NCBI GenBank assembly: GCA_005881295.1
Contig: VBHS01000358.1
Coordinates: forward strand, 1 to 7,452
DNA length: 7,452 nucleotides
Direction of reading: 5' to 3'
Source: Chloroflexota bacterium
GTDB lineage: Bacteria > Chloroflexota > Ktedonobacteria > Ktedonobacterales > Ktedonobacteraceae
Below are positions 1 to 6,822 of this stretch, in pieces. Position 1 is the first letter of the stretch; every line of letters starts with the position of its first letter. The notes beneath the pieces were generated by a model. It was not told the DNA's origin and made no database searches. It saw only the letters and a program-made list of their open reading frames with translations. Position numbers and translations under genes: made by a program.

Positions 1-815
1 GCATTTTTACGCGCGTAGGTGCCGAGGATGATATCGCCTCGGGGAAAAGCACCTTCATGGTGGAAATGGAAGAGACCGCTACCATCATCCACCATGCTAC
101 CAGGCACAGTTTGATTATCCTGGATGAGATTGGTAGAGGCACCAGTACCTATGATGGCCTCGCCATTGCGCGTGCCGTCGTCGAACACCTGCATAACGTC
201 ACAGAAGCGCGTACGCTCTTCGCTACCCACTACCACGAACTGGCCTCGATGGCCACTGAACTGCCCCACTTAAAGGTGTATACAATGCAGATCAGCGACG
301 ATAAGCAGGGTGAAATCGTCTTTTTGCATCGCGTGGCGCCCGGCTGCATTGGACGCAGCTACGGCGTGCATGTGGCTAAATTGGCAGGCATGCCGCCAGG
401 TATCGTGCGCCGTGCGGAAGAGGTGTTGCAGTATCTCGAATCGGGCAAAGATCACGCGGGAACTCAGCTTGTCTTCGCGCAAAATGGGCATACAGAAGAA
501 GCTTTGCAGTACGCGCTAACTCCACGTAATGACGAAGGAAAAATGGTTGCCGATGGCAATGGTCAGTATAAAGCAGGGGAAAATGTGCAACACAATCTAG
601 AAGCCGCCTACAATGCTCCCTACAGCGCGCAAGTCGTGGCTACCTCCAAATCACGCTATGCATGGCAGAGTGAAGAAGCTCGCTTCGTAGCCCATGCCCT
701 GGAACAGAGCAATGGGCGGGAGTCGGACCTCGACTCCATTGATCTGTGTGCGATTACACCGCTTGACGCGCTCAACCTGTTGTTTGTGATACAGAAGAAT
801 AGAAACAAAAACTGA
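1..815 (+). CDS. mutS: DNA mismatch repair protein MutS, C-terminal part (5' end off window)
   Basis: MutS recognises mismatches and small loops as a dimer and uses ATP to recruit MutL. The reading frame is open from the left edge; the first full codon is at base 3, giving 270 visible residues that begin IFTRVGAEDDIASGKSTF, a classic MutS core segment. Visible elements are the ABC-signature-like region (residues 6-18), Walker B with catalytic Glu in LIILDEIGRGTSTYDG (37-52), the switch histidine in ATHYHEL (74-80) and the helix-turn-helix dimer region (about 118-146). A polar, poorly conserved linker (about 150-240) follows, then the C-terminal PLDALNLLF motif (253-261). Walker A and the mismatch-binding domain lie upstream of the window. 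The ATG at 57 is internal, not the start. The stop overlaps the mutL start by one base, so the two are probably co-transcribed. The assignment is very secure. Confidence 0.98.
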   Translation, partial: IFTRVGAEDDIASGKSTFMVEMEETATIIHHATRHSLIILDEIGRGTSTYDGLAIARAVVEHLHNVTEARTLFATHYHELASMATELPHLKVYTMQISDDKQGEIVFLHRVAPGCIGRSYGVHVAKLAGMPPGIVRRAEEVLQYLESGKDHAGTQLVFAQNGHTEEALQYALTPRNDEGKMVADGNGQYKAGENVQHNLEAAYNAPYSAQVVATSKSRYAWQSEEARFVAHALEQSNGRESDLDSIDLCAITPLDALNLLFVIQKNRNKN

Positions 816-2569
816 TGCAAAAAGTGCTTACACGAACCCCCATTCATGTCTTATCCCAGGACATCGCTGAGCGTATCGCCGCTGGTGAAGTCATCGAGCG
901 GCCCGTATCAGTCGTCAAGGAGCTGGTGGAGAATGCTCTTGATGCCGGTTCGCATGAGATACGTGTAGATATTCGCGGCGGCGGTCTGCGCCTTGTGCGC
1001 GTCACCGATGATGGTTATGGTATTCCAGAAGATGAGTTAGAGCGTGCTTGCGCGCGTCATACTACCAGTAAGATTACCGCCCTTGAAGACCTGGGCCGTT
1101 TACATACCCTTGGATTCCGTGGAGAAGCTCTGGCGAGTATTGCCGCGGTTTCAGAATTGACGCTGGTGAGCCGCCCTATCGAATCCGAAAATCTCGTCGA
1201 GGAATCGGCTGCCGCGCTAATTACAATGCGTGGTGGCGAGGTGACGCAGCGTGGGCAGCGCGCGCGCCTGCATGGTACGACAGTTACTGTGCGTGACCTC
1301 TTCTACAATGTGCCTGCCCGTCTCAAGTTTATGCGCGGCGCCCGTACCGAGACCGGCCATATCCTGCAACTCATGCGCCGCTATGCAGTGGGCTTTCCGG
1401 CTGTCCGCTTTAACTTGACAATTGAGGAGACCGTTGCGCTGCAAACTGGCGGCACAGGTGACCTTGCCGCAACACTGGCCGAACTCTATCAACTTCCCCT
1501 GGCGGAAATGTTGCATCCTGTCTCAGCCACTGCTGAACACTACACACTCCATGGCTACGTCGGTAACAGGGCCCTGGCACAGAGCAGCCGCCAGCACATT
1601 ATGCTCTTTATAAATGGCCGCTGGGTGCATAACCGCCCGTTGCAAGATGCGCTTGAGTCTGGTTATCGCGGCCTGTTGCCAAAGGGTAAACACCCCCTGC
1701 TCGTCTTTTACCTTGAGCTTCCGCCTGGCGATCTCGATGTAAATATCCATCCCGCCAAAACCGAGGTAAAGCTCCTGCACGAGTCCGAAATAGTCACTGT
1801 CCTGACGCAGGCGGTCCGCTCGGTGCTAGAACGCAGCCCGGCTCTACCTTCCTCGCCGTCGTTCCCTGGCCCCGAACTTGTTTACCAGCGCCGCCTACCA
1901 GGTCCTCGTCGCCGCGGATTGCATGTCGCTGAGTCGGCCGAAGGCTATAAAGCTGAGGTTGCTCCTCCTGCCGCAGCTGAAATATTGGCGACTCTGCAGC
2001 CTCTTGCGCAGCTTCAGCAGGCGGTCATCCTCGCCGAAGCGCCCGATGGCAGCCTGTATCTCATAGATCAGCACCGGGCACATGAACGCGTCATTTACGA
2101 ATACCTGCGCAGCAAACACGTCGGGGTACGGGTTGATGCGGAAGATGAATGGACCGACTCGCACCTGTTGCTGGAACCTGTTGTCGTTGAATTGAAGCGC
2201 GCGCAGGCGGAGCTCCTTGAGCAGCGTTTGCCGGTCCTGCGCGACCTTGGCCTGGAGTGCGAGCGTTTTGGTGGACGCAGTTTCCTCATCCGCTCTGTTC
2301 CCAGCGGTGTTGGGCAGGAACAACTGGCGAGCCACCTGTCCGAACTGGCCGAAATTGCCTCCGAAGATAGTACCGACTGGGAGGATCATTTACTGATTGG
2401 CCTGGCCTGCCGTTCAGCACTGCGCCGGGGACGCGTTCTCAGCATAGATGAGCAGCGAACGCTCCTGACATCGCTATCCGCTGTCACTGCCCCCGCGGTC
2501 TGTCCTCACGGCAGCCCGATACTCCTGCACTACAGCCGCACGTTTCTCATCGATAAGTTCGATTGGTGA
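815..2569 (+). CDS. mutL: DNA mismatch repair protein MutL, endonuclease type
   Basis: MutL links mismatch recognition by MutS to strand incision and removal. The protein has 584 residues. The N-terminal GHKL ATPase shows KELVENALDAG (35-45, with E36 and N40), DDGYGI (65-70), HTTSKI (82-87), GFRGEALASIAAV (100-112), GTTV...DLFYNVPARLKF (154-172) and IHPAKTEV (311-318). A short linker (about 340-390) leads to the dimerisation/nuclease domain with DQHRAHERVIYE (418-429), ACR (531-533) and CPHGSP (563-568). These match the metal-binding motifs of methyl-independent MutL nucleases such as Bacillus MutL, so it is probably an endonuclease and not the E. coli type. Three deviations stand out: DQHR for DQHA, GSP for GRP, and a C-terminal FDW where FxR is usual. 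Start: ATG at 815 overlaps the mutS TGA. No good Shine-Dalgarno lies close by (only AGAAG at 793-797), so translation may be coupled to mutS. Confidence 0.97.
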   Translation: MQKVLTRTPIHVLSQDIAERIAAGEVIERPVSVVKELVENALDAGSHEIRVDIRGGGLRLVRVTDDGYGIPEDELERACARHTTSKITALEDLGRLHTLGFRGEALASIAAVSELTLVSRPIESENLVEESAAALITMRGGEVTQRGQRARLHGTTVTVRDLFYNVPARLKFMRGARTETGHILQLMRRYAVGFPAVRFNLTIEETVALQTGGTGDLAATLAELYQLPLAEMLHPVSATAEHYTLHGYVGNRALAQSSRQHIMLFINGRWVHNRPLQDALESGYRGLLPKGKHPLLVFYLELPPGDLDVNIHPAKTEVKLLHESEIVTVLTQAVRSVLERSPALPSSPSFPGPELVYQRRLPGPRRRGLHVAESAEGYKAEVAPPAAAEILATLQPLAQLQQAVILAEAPDGSLYLIDQHRAHERVIYEYLRSKHVGVRVDAEDEWTDSHLLLEPVVVELKRAQAELLEQRLPVLRDLGLECERFGGRSFLIRSVPSGVGQEQLASHLSELAEIASEDSTDWEDHLLIGLACRSALRRGRVLSIDEQRTLLTSLSAVTAPAVCPHGSPILLHYSRTFLIDKFDW

Positions 2570-2571
2570 TC

Positions 2572-2913
2572 TTACCTTTCCCTGGATGGTGCGTTTGTAT
2601 ATTCTGCCGGCGCGAAAGCCACAAGAATCGTCATATCTTCAGTAATGTTGTGAAAGCGATGTTCGACTTGTGCTCCGACAAACACTACCGAACCGGCTTG
2701 TACGGCTTGATTCTCATCGCCCACGCGAATAAAACCGCGACCGCTGATCACATAATAAATTTCATCCTCGCTGTGCGGTGACTGCCCATCGACTGCTCCT
2801 GCCGCTAACATATACAGCCCCACACTCATGCTGGGCTTGCGGATGAATTCGAGATAGTGATCATCTCTCTTTTCACACTCATCAACCAGCGGTCCAAGCT
2901 CAAAGGCATCCAT
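2572..2913 (-). CDS. Small single-domain cupin protein
   Basis: This 113-residue protein is a single cupin beta-barrel. Cupin motif 1 covers about residues 40-58, centred on QSPHSEDEIYYVISG. Motif 2 is GSVVFVGAQVEHRFHN (74-89). Of the four usual metal ligands H47, E51 and H85 are present, while the first His of the HxH pair is Ser45. The Pro and Gly of motif 2 are replaced by Gly80 and Gln82. The QSPH(S/T)EDE variant is familiar in small cupin_2 proteins, so metal binding remains possible. Substrate and reaction cannot be told; sensor, isomerase and dioxygenase roles all occur in the superfamily. The start is taken as ATG 2913 because AGGAG at 2923-2927 is 9 bases upstream. An in-frame TTG at 2919 is only 3 bases from it. 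It is the last gene of the - strand series, 22 bases after the HELSH protein, and meets mutL tail to tail. Confidence 0.85.
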   Translation of the reverse strand: MDAFELGPLVDECEKRDDHYLEFIRKPSMSVGLYMLAAGAVDGQSPHSEDEIYYVISGRGFIRVGDENQAVQAGSVVFVGAQVEHRFHNITEDMTILVAFAPAEYTNAPSRER

Positions 2914-2922
2914 GAGCAAGAT

Positions 2923-2927
2923 CTCCT
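2923..2927 (-). promoter_or_regulatory. Ribosome binding site of the cupin gene
   Basis: On the - strand the sequence reads AAAAGGAGAT. The AGGAG core is 9 bases from ATG 2913 but only 3 from TTG 2919. This decides the start in favour of the ATG. Confidence 0.7.
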
Positions 2928-2935
2928 TTTTGTCT

Positions 2936-3361
2936 TTACCTTCTCACCGCCCGCGCAAGCAGCTCTGCTACGTAGGTCATTATGCGGCCTTCAGCTCGTG
3001 AATACTGCACCTCACCCAGTTGGAGCGGCTGTCTTCCGCCACTTCTCATCGAGCGGCTATCCCGTCCCCGCGGTTGCACCTGTCTAATACGGAAAAGCGT
3101 GACGTTGGTGAGACGAAATCCCCACGGCCAGAACAGCAGTACCGCCAGAGCGTGACTCAGCTCGTGCACTATAACCCCTGGCGCGTTCATCCAGAACCAG
3201 ATAAACAATCCCCTGCTTCCAATGAGTCGATACCCGATCTCATCAACCCGCGCGCGCAGTTCCCGGCGCGTTACCCGCAGCAGGATGAAAAGGACAAAGA
3301 CTCCGGCGATGATCAACCATGGAGCATACGGTTTAATTTGTGCTGCCTGCGATGGGTCCAT
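2936..3361 (-). CDS. Short membrane protein with HELSH motif, M50-like, probably C-terminally truncated
   Basis: The protein has 141 residues. Residues 13-29 form a hydrophobic segment (APWLIIAGVFVLFILLR), followed by a basic stretch (30-50). A second hydrophobic region (51-80) carries VIVHELSHALAVLLF, with the zinc-site-like HELSH at 66-70. Residues 91-120 are basic and polar, then QLGEVQYSR (114-122) and a short amphipathic end. The HExxH-in-membrane layout and the LGxVxY element resemble uncharacterised M50-like Chloroflexota membrane proteins, which as I recall continue with further membrane helices. Here the frame stops at about the point where those helices would begin. No NPDG/LDG-type third metal ligand is visible, so proteolytic activity is doubtful. 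AAGGAAGG (3364-3371) precedes the ATG. The gene sits 29 bases after the MFS gene and 22 before the cupin. A genuine short protein or a decayed gene are both possible. Confidence 0.6.
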   Translation of the reverse strand: MDPSQAAQIKPYAPWLIIAGVFVLFILLRVTRRELRARVDEIGYRLIGSRGLFIWFWMNAPGVIVHELSHALAVLLFWPWGFRLTNVTLFRIRQVQPRGRDSRSMRSGGRQPLQLGEVQYSRAEGRIMTYVAELLARAVRR

Positions 3362-3390
3362 AACCTTCCTTGTGTTATTTCAAATCGGTC

Positions 3391-4812
3391 CTACAGTTTT
3401 GACGAAAGTGTATCTTCCTCAGCCACTTTTTCTCCCTCTTTCTTTCCATCGAGTGGTTCAGGGAGCGACTTTATCGCGTGTTTTCGTTCGTAGTACAGGC
3501 CCCAGAAGCCGAAACCCAGTACGCTAATTGACAGTAGATACAACACGCGATCGACCCCGAAGAGGTCCGCGATACCACCTATAAACAGGATGATCGGGAT
3601 GGCAGCAGCATTATACAGCACAAGCTGTAAGGCAAAGACGCGTCCTTTGATCCACTCTGGCGTTTGTTCCTGCATGGACGTTTGTGCTGGAATATTGATA
3701 AAGGCCAGCGCCACCCCTGCAATGAGCATCACGAGCGCGACGCAGATCAGTAAGATGGGGTTCGTATTCCAACTATTCGGCGCTATCGCTTTTGCCGCTA
3801 GCGTTATAAGAGGGAGCAGCACTGTTGCCGCTGCGAGTGCCACCGCGCCGGTAAAAACAGCTCGCGATTTGCCCAGGCGTGGTAGAATACGCGGCATCAA
3901 CACTGAACCACCTACCAGGCCAATCCCTGCCGGAGCAAAGACAAGCGCCATCTTGTTCGCCTCGAGCAATAGCAATTTCGTCACAATCGGGGAGGCAAGT
4001 TCACCAATCACCAGCAGGAGTGTCCCCGCGAAGGAGAGCTGCACGACCGCCAGGAAGAGTTTTTTATTGCGTCGCACAAAGACCCAGCCCTGGTACATCT
4101 CTGTCCACATATTGCTCACGATCTCAAGGTTCTGCGTATTTCTGCGGTTTTGGGAGCCACGTGCTACCTGGATAAAATCTCTGGTCGGAATCAATGCTAT
4201 CAGACCGGTGCAGACGGCGTAGAGCACCGCGATGATCAGGTAGAGGCTTTCAACCGGGTGGATCACCACCGAAGCTATAGTGTACGTGGGCAGGAGACTC
4301 AGGATAAGTGGCGCCAGCAGGATAAAGCCTATCGCCTGTGCGAGCATAAACGTGATATTAAAGAGTGATAGTGCCGGTACCAATTCCTCTTCACTCACCA
4401 GCATTGGAATAGTTGCTCCCTCTGCGGGTGTGAAGAATTGACCTATGCCCGAGATCAGCAGGGTCAGCAGGTAAATAGGGATCAGCTGGTGGCGGTCAAC
4501 CAGCAGCGAAATAACGAAGATGAGGGTGGCGATGGCTCGCAAGAAATTACTGGCCAACAGAACACGGCGTTTATTCACGCGATCAACAAAGACACCGGCG
4601 GGCGCGCCCAGGATCAAGGCGGGAAGACTGAAACAGATAATGGCGAGACCGACGAGGATAGTCGAACCGGTTACCTCCTCGATCAATACGAGCACGGCAT
4701 AGTTTGAGGCAAAAAAACAGGTCATGGAGATTAACTGTGCCAGCCACAGGTACAGAAAACTTCTCTTTCTCAATAACGTGAGATACCCGTCATGTGGAGC
4801 GATTACAGCCAT
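3391..4812 (-). CDS. MFS transporter, drug/macrolide-efflux or EntS-like exporter type
   Basis: This 473-residue integral membrane protein is probably a proton-driven exporter. Hydrophobic segments can be placed near residues 18-45, 50-75, 85-105, 108-128, 150-176, 186-209, 252-275, 285-305, 317-340, 352-375, 393-415 and 422-440, which agrees with a 12-helix MFS fold. The loop after helix 2 holds a motif-A-like GVFVDRVNKRRVLLASN (73-89). A long cytoplasmic loop (about 210-250) separates the halves. The C-terminal tail (444-473) is charged and hydrophilic. The overall style (N-terminal LRKRSFLYLWLAQLIS, FFTPAEGATIPMLV at 126-139, IPAQTSMQEQTPEWIKGRVF at 374-393) is that of the MFS_3 / macrolide efflux / enterobactin-exporter group. 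The substrate cannot be inferred. AAGGAG (4819-4824) lies 6 bases before the ATG. It starts 33 bases after the DUF951 gene. Confidence 0.9.
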   Translation of the reverse strand: MAVIAPHDGYLTLLRKRSFLYLWLAQLISMTCFFASNYAVLVLIEEVTGSTILVGLAIICFSLPALILGAPAGVFVDRVNKRRVLLASNFLRAIATLIFVISLLVDRHQLIPIYLLTLLISGIGQFFTPAEGATIPMLVSEEELVPALSLFNITFMLAQAIGFILLAPLILSLLPTYTIASVVIHPVESLYLIIAVLYAVCTGLIALIPTRDFIQVARGSQNRRNTQNLEIVSNMWTEMYQGWVFVRRNKKLFLAVVQLSFAGTLLLVIGELASPIVTKLLLLEANKMALVFAPAGIGLVGGSVLMPRILPRLGKSRAVFTGAVALAAATVLLPLITLAAKAIAPNSWNTNPILLICVALVMLIAGVALAFINIPAQTSMQEQTPEWIKGRVFALQLVLYNAAAIPIILFIGGIADLFGVDRVLYLLSISVLGFGFWGLYYERKHAIKSLPEPLDGKKEGEKVAEEDTLSSKL

Positions 4813-4845
4813 GTAAAACTCCTTGGCGCGACCGAAATTAGCCTT

Positions 4846-5073
4846 CTAGTCCCTGTCGAACTCATCGTCTATTTCAGCTTTTGTCGCACGCGGCAGCACC
4901 TGCTTCGTGCGTCGCTCAACCTCTGAGCGCGGTAATAATACACGACGCCCGCACTTCTCGCAGCTTAAGCCGATGTCGGCCCCCAGCCTCACGACGACCC
5001 AATCATAGTTTCCACATGGGTGCGGCTTGCGCAGGCGCAATCGATCTCCTATCTCAAGATGCATGGGTGTCAT
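4846..5073 (-). CDS. DUF951 family protein, small zinc-ribbon-like
   Basis: This 75-residue protein matches the DUF951 pattern: an N-terminal LEIGDRLRLRKPHPCG, then DWVVVRLGADIGLSC, then CEKCGRRVLLPRSEVERR. Conserved Cys are C20, C38 and C41. Together with His18 they could form a zinc site, but metal binding is inference. The function of the family is unknown; members are found in Firmicutes and Chloroflexota. The start is chosen at ATG 5073, which lies inside the last codons of nadD (20-base overlap). AGAAGG at 5086-5091 is 12 bases upstream. Longer in-frame starts at 5103 and 5133 would add residues that read like nadD shadow sequence and have no Shine-Dalgarno. ATG 5064 is also possible and would give 72 residues. 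Translation is probably coupled to nadD. Confidence 0.88.
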   Translation of the reverse strand: MTPMHLEIGDRLRLRKPHPCGNYDWVVVRLGADIGLSCEKCGRRVLLPRSEVERRTKQVLPRATKAEIDDEFDRD

Positions 5074-5737
5074 GTCGTTGTGTTGCCTTCTCTCCCTGTC
5101 CATAAAGTCGATGTTCGATAATATATTGCTCAACCGCTTCCGCTGTTTGGTATTTAATTGGTCTACCTTCCGCCACCCGTTGACGCAAGTCCGTCGCTGA
5201 TATCTCCAGTTGTGGCGCCGGCATCGTCAGCAGGCGCCGCTTGAGTCCCGGCAATCGTTCCTCTAGCTGATCACGATACCCGCGTACTTCTATATATCCT
5301 GGACGTTGGACAGCGACAAGATGGGTGACCTGTTCCAGTATCCCTACTGGATTATACCATGTAGGTAACTCTTCCAGACTGTCCCAGCCGATCACGAAGT
5401 AGATCTCCGTCTCTTCTCCCCACTTTTCGCGTAATAACCTGAGCGTTTCCACTGTATACGATGGCCCCGGTCGCTCGACATCGACGGTAGAGATGCTAAA
5501 GTGCGGGTTCGAAGCTATTGCCAGCTCAACCATAGCGAGTCGATGCCGCGTCTCCGAAATTGTTTTCTCCGGCTTGTGCGGTGGATATCCAGCAGGCACG
5601 AACACCATTTTAGTCAGGTCAAGTGCCGTCCGCACCTCTTGGGCTATAACCAGGTGACCGTAGTGAATCGGGTCAAACGTGCCCCCTAACAGGCCAAACC
5701 GCTGTACGTCTCGCTGTGATCTATTATAATGTTGCAA
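5054..5737 (-). CDS. nadD: Nicotinate-nucleotide adenylyltransferase NadD
   Basis: NadD joins nicotinate mononucleotide and ATP to make deamido-NAD, a shared step of de novo and salvage NAD synthesis in the cytosol. The 227-residue protein has the nucleotidyltransferase signature GGTFDPIHYGH (18-28) and FVPAGYPPHKP (46-56). It also has the SYTVETL element (93-99), the IGWDSLEELPTW region (116-127) and ISATDLRQRV (179-188), equivalent to the ISxTxIR motif. Length is normal, with a 15-residue hydrophilic C-terminal tail that overlaps the next gene. The start is a TTG at 5737, supported by AGGAG (5748-5752) 10 bases upstream. No ATG or GTG lies between this codon and the conserved GGTFDP motif. 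The gene follows mscS after 41 bases and overlaps the DUF951 gene by 20 bases. Confidence 0.97.
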   Translation of the reverse strand: MQHYNRSQRDVQRFGLLGGTFDPIHYGHLVIAQEVRTALDLTKMVFVPAGYPPHKPEKTISETRHRLAMVELAIASNPHFSISTVDVERPGPSYTVETLRLLREKWGEETEIYFVIGWDSLEELPTWYNPVGILEQVTHLVAVQRPGYIEVRGYRDQLEERLPGLKRRLLTMPAPQLEISATDLRQRVAEGRPIKYQTAEAVEQYIIEHRLYGQGEKATQRHDTHAS

Positions 5738-5747
5738 CGAAATCTTT

Positions 5748-5752
5748 CTCCT
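5748..5752 (-). promoter_or_regulatory. Ribosome binding site supporting the nadD TTG start
   Basis: The - strand reads CTACAGGAGAAAGATTTCG then TTG. AGGAG is 10 bases from the TTG at 5737. No other usable start lies between this site and the conserved N-terminal motif. Confidence 0.65.
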
Positions 5753-5778
5753 GTAGGGAACGAGCTAGTACTGTTGAC

Positions 5779-6822
5779 TTATGCTATTTCAACTGTTGAA
5801 TCGACATAAGACAGGTCTGCTTTGGGAAGAGCTTTACGGAGAGTATACATTACGTCGGAAATGCTGGCAAACTTTCCTTTCCTTATCCAGAAATGGACGA
5901 GCAATACAACATGCTCAGCTGTATAGTTGCTCACTACGACGATTGGCGCTGGCACCTCCGCGACAGTGTCAGTCTCTTTAAGCGTCTTGAGAATCTGGTC
6001 GAGCGTCTCTTGCTTATCAAATGCTTCGATTGGCAAGCTCACGTTGATCGTGGAGCGCCTCTCTGCGTAATAGGAATTATTGATGACGATGCCCCCAAAA
6101 ACAAGTGTGTTGGGCACGATCACCTGCTCACCGCTGGAGATACGCAACTTGGTTGCGCGCAGCTCGATGCTTTCAACCACGCCGGTGTGTAGAGGAGCAT
6201 AGGCGGCATTGCTAATGGTGATCGAATCGCCAATATGGAAGGGACGCTCCATCAAAATATAGAAACCCGCCACCAGGTCCTTTAAAATGTCCTGGAACGC
6301 GATCGTAAACGTCACAGTCAATGCGCCGAAGACTGTGACAGGAAAAGCTATTGCCACCCCCCATATAGCGAATACCCAGAACGCATCGATAATCATAATA
6401 CCAATGAAGAAGATGCGCCCAATTAAGACGCGCAGGTTGATATCGAGGCGATTGTTATTCAAACTACGGATAGTGAGCTTCATTACAGTGCGCCCTACCG
6501 CTACCCCCACGAAAAGCGCGAACGCTGTCCAGAACAATAACCAGGCATAGTGCACGATATTTGGCAACGGACCATTTAAATAGCTCGGGGTATATAAAAA
6601 GAGCATAAATTCAAAAAATAGAGCACTTTGTAGGACAAAAAAGTACGTAAATACGCCCACAATCAGTGGAATTACGAAGATGATGGCGCCCAGTGTCTGC
6701 ACAACCCAGTTGTCAAGGACAGTATTCTTGAGACGGCTGACCAGGAAATGACGCAGCGTCAGGCCGAGAGCGATCGCGCACACCGCGATCAACAACATAA
6801 GAATGATTTCCACCAGGCTCAT
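5779..6822 (-). CDS. Mechanosensitive channel, MscS family
   Basis: The 347-residue membrane protein resembles small-conductance mechanosensitive channels, which open under membrane tension to relieve osmotic downshock. Hydrophobic segments lie near residues 3-24, 41-63, 66-78, 91-116, 131-155 and 160-192. The last is the pore helix, ending in DLVAGFYILMERPFHIGD (182-199), which leads into the beta domain. GVVESIELRATKLR (214-227) and GEQVIVPNTLVFGG (231-244) are characteristic of the MscS core. The pore helix is atypical, with Thr and Phe (TVTFTIAF, 169-176) where canonical MscS has small Gly/Ala residues. The start is placed at ATG 6822, which overlaps the maf stop as ATGA, with AAGGA 11 bases upstream. 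A longer in-frame start at 6876 lies inside maf and adds a basic, non-membrane stretch. More than four helices suggests a YnaI/YbdG-like layout. nadD follows after 41 bases. Confidence 0.93.
   Translation of the reverse strand: MSLVEIILMLLIAVCAIALGLTLRHFLVSRLKNTVLDNWVVQTLGAIIFVIPLIVGVFTYFFVLQSALFFEFMLFLYTPSYLNGPLPNIVHYAWLLFWTAFALFVGVAVGRTVMKLTIRSLNNNRLDINLRVLIGRIFFIGIMIIDAFWVFAIWGVAIAFPVTVFGALTVTFTIAFQDILKDLVAGFYILMERPFHIGDSITISNAAYAPLHTGVVESIELRATKLRISSGEQVIVPNTLVFGGIVINNSYYAERRSTINVSLPIEAFDKQETLDQILKTLKETDTVAEVPAPIVVVSNYTAEHVVLLVHFWIRKGKFASISDVMYTLRKALPKADLSYVDSTVEIA

Noticed and set aside
1895..2389. A 164-codon open frame on the - strand inside mutL
   Set aside because: It is antisense to the conserved MutL C-terminal domain, shows no family motif and has no convincing start signal.
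3020..3493. A 157-codon + strand frame across the HELSH gene and the MFS 3' end
   Set aside because: Its composition is rich in Ser, Pro and Arg, typical of an antisense shadow, and both genes opposite it are better supported.
3590..4222. A 210-codon open frame on the + strand opposite the MFS gene
   Set aside because: It lies wholly antisense to a clear 12-helix transporter, has low-complexity Ala/Ser/Thr-rich content with no recognisable domain, and is best explained as a shadow frame.
5074..5133. A 20-residue N-terminal extension of the DUF951 protein
   Set aside because: DUF951 proteins begin close to the GD-x-V/L-RLRKPHPCG motif, and the extension is read from nadD sequence without a ribosome binding site.
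5788..5800. A near-perfect inverted repeat, TTCAAC-T-GTTGAA, at the end of the mscS gene
   Set aside because: The stem is six pairs with a one-base loop and no T-run, inside coding sequence. It is too weak for a terminator and isolated as an operator.
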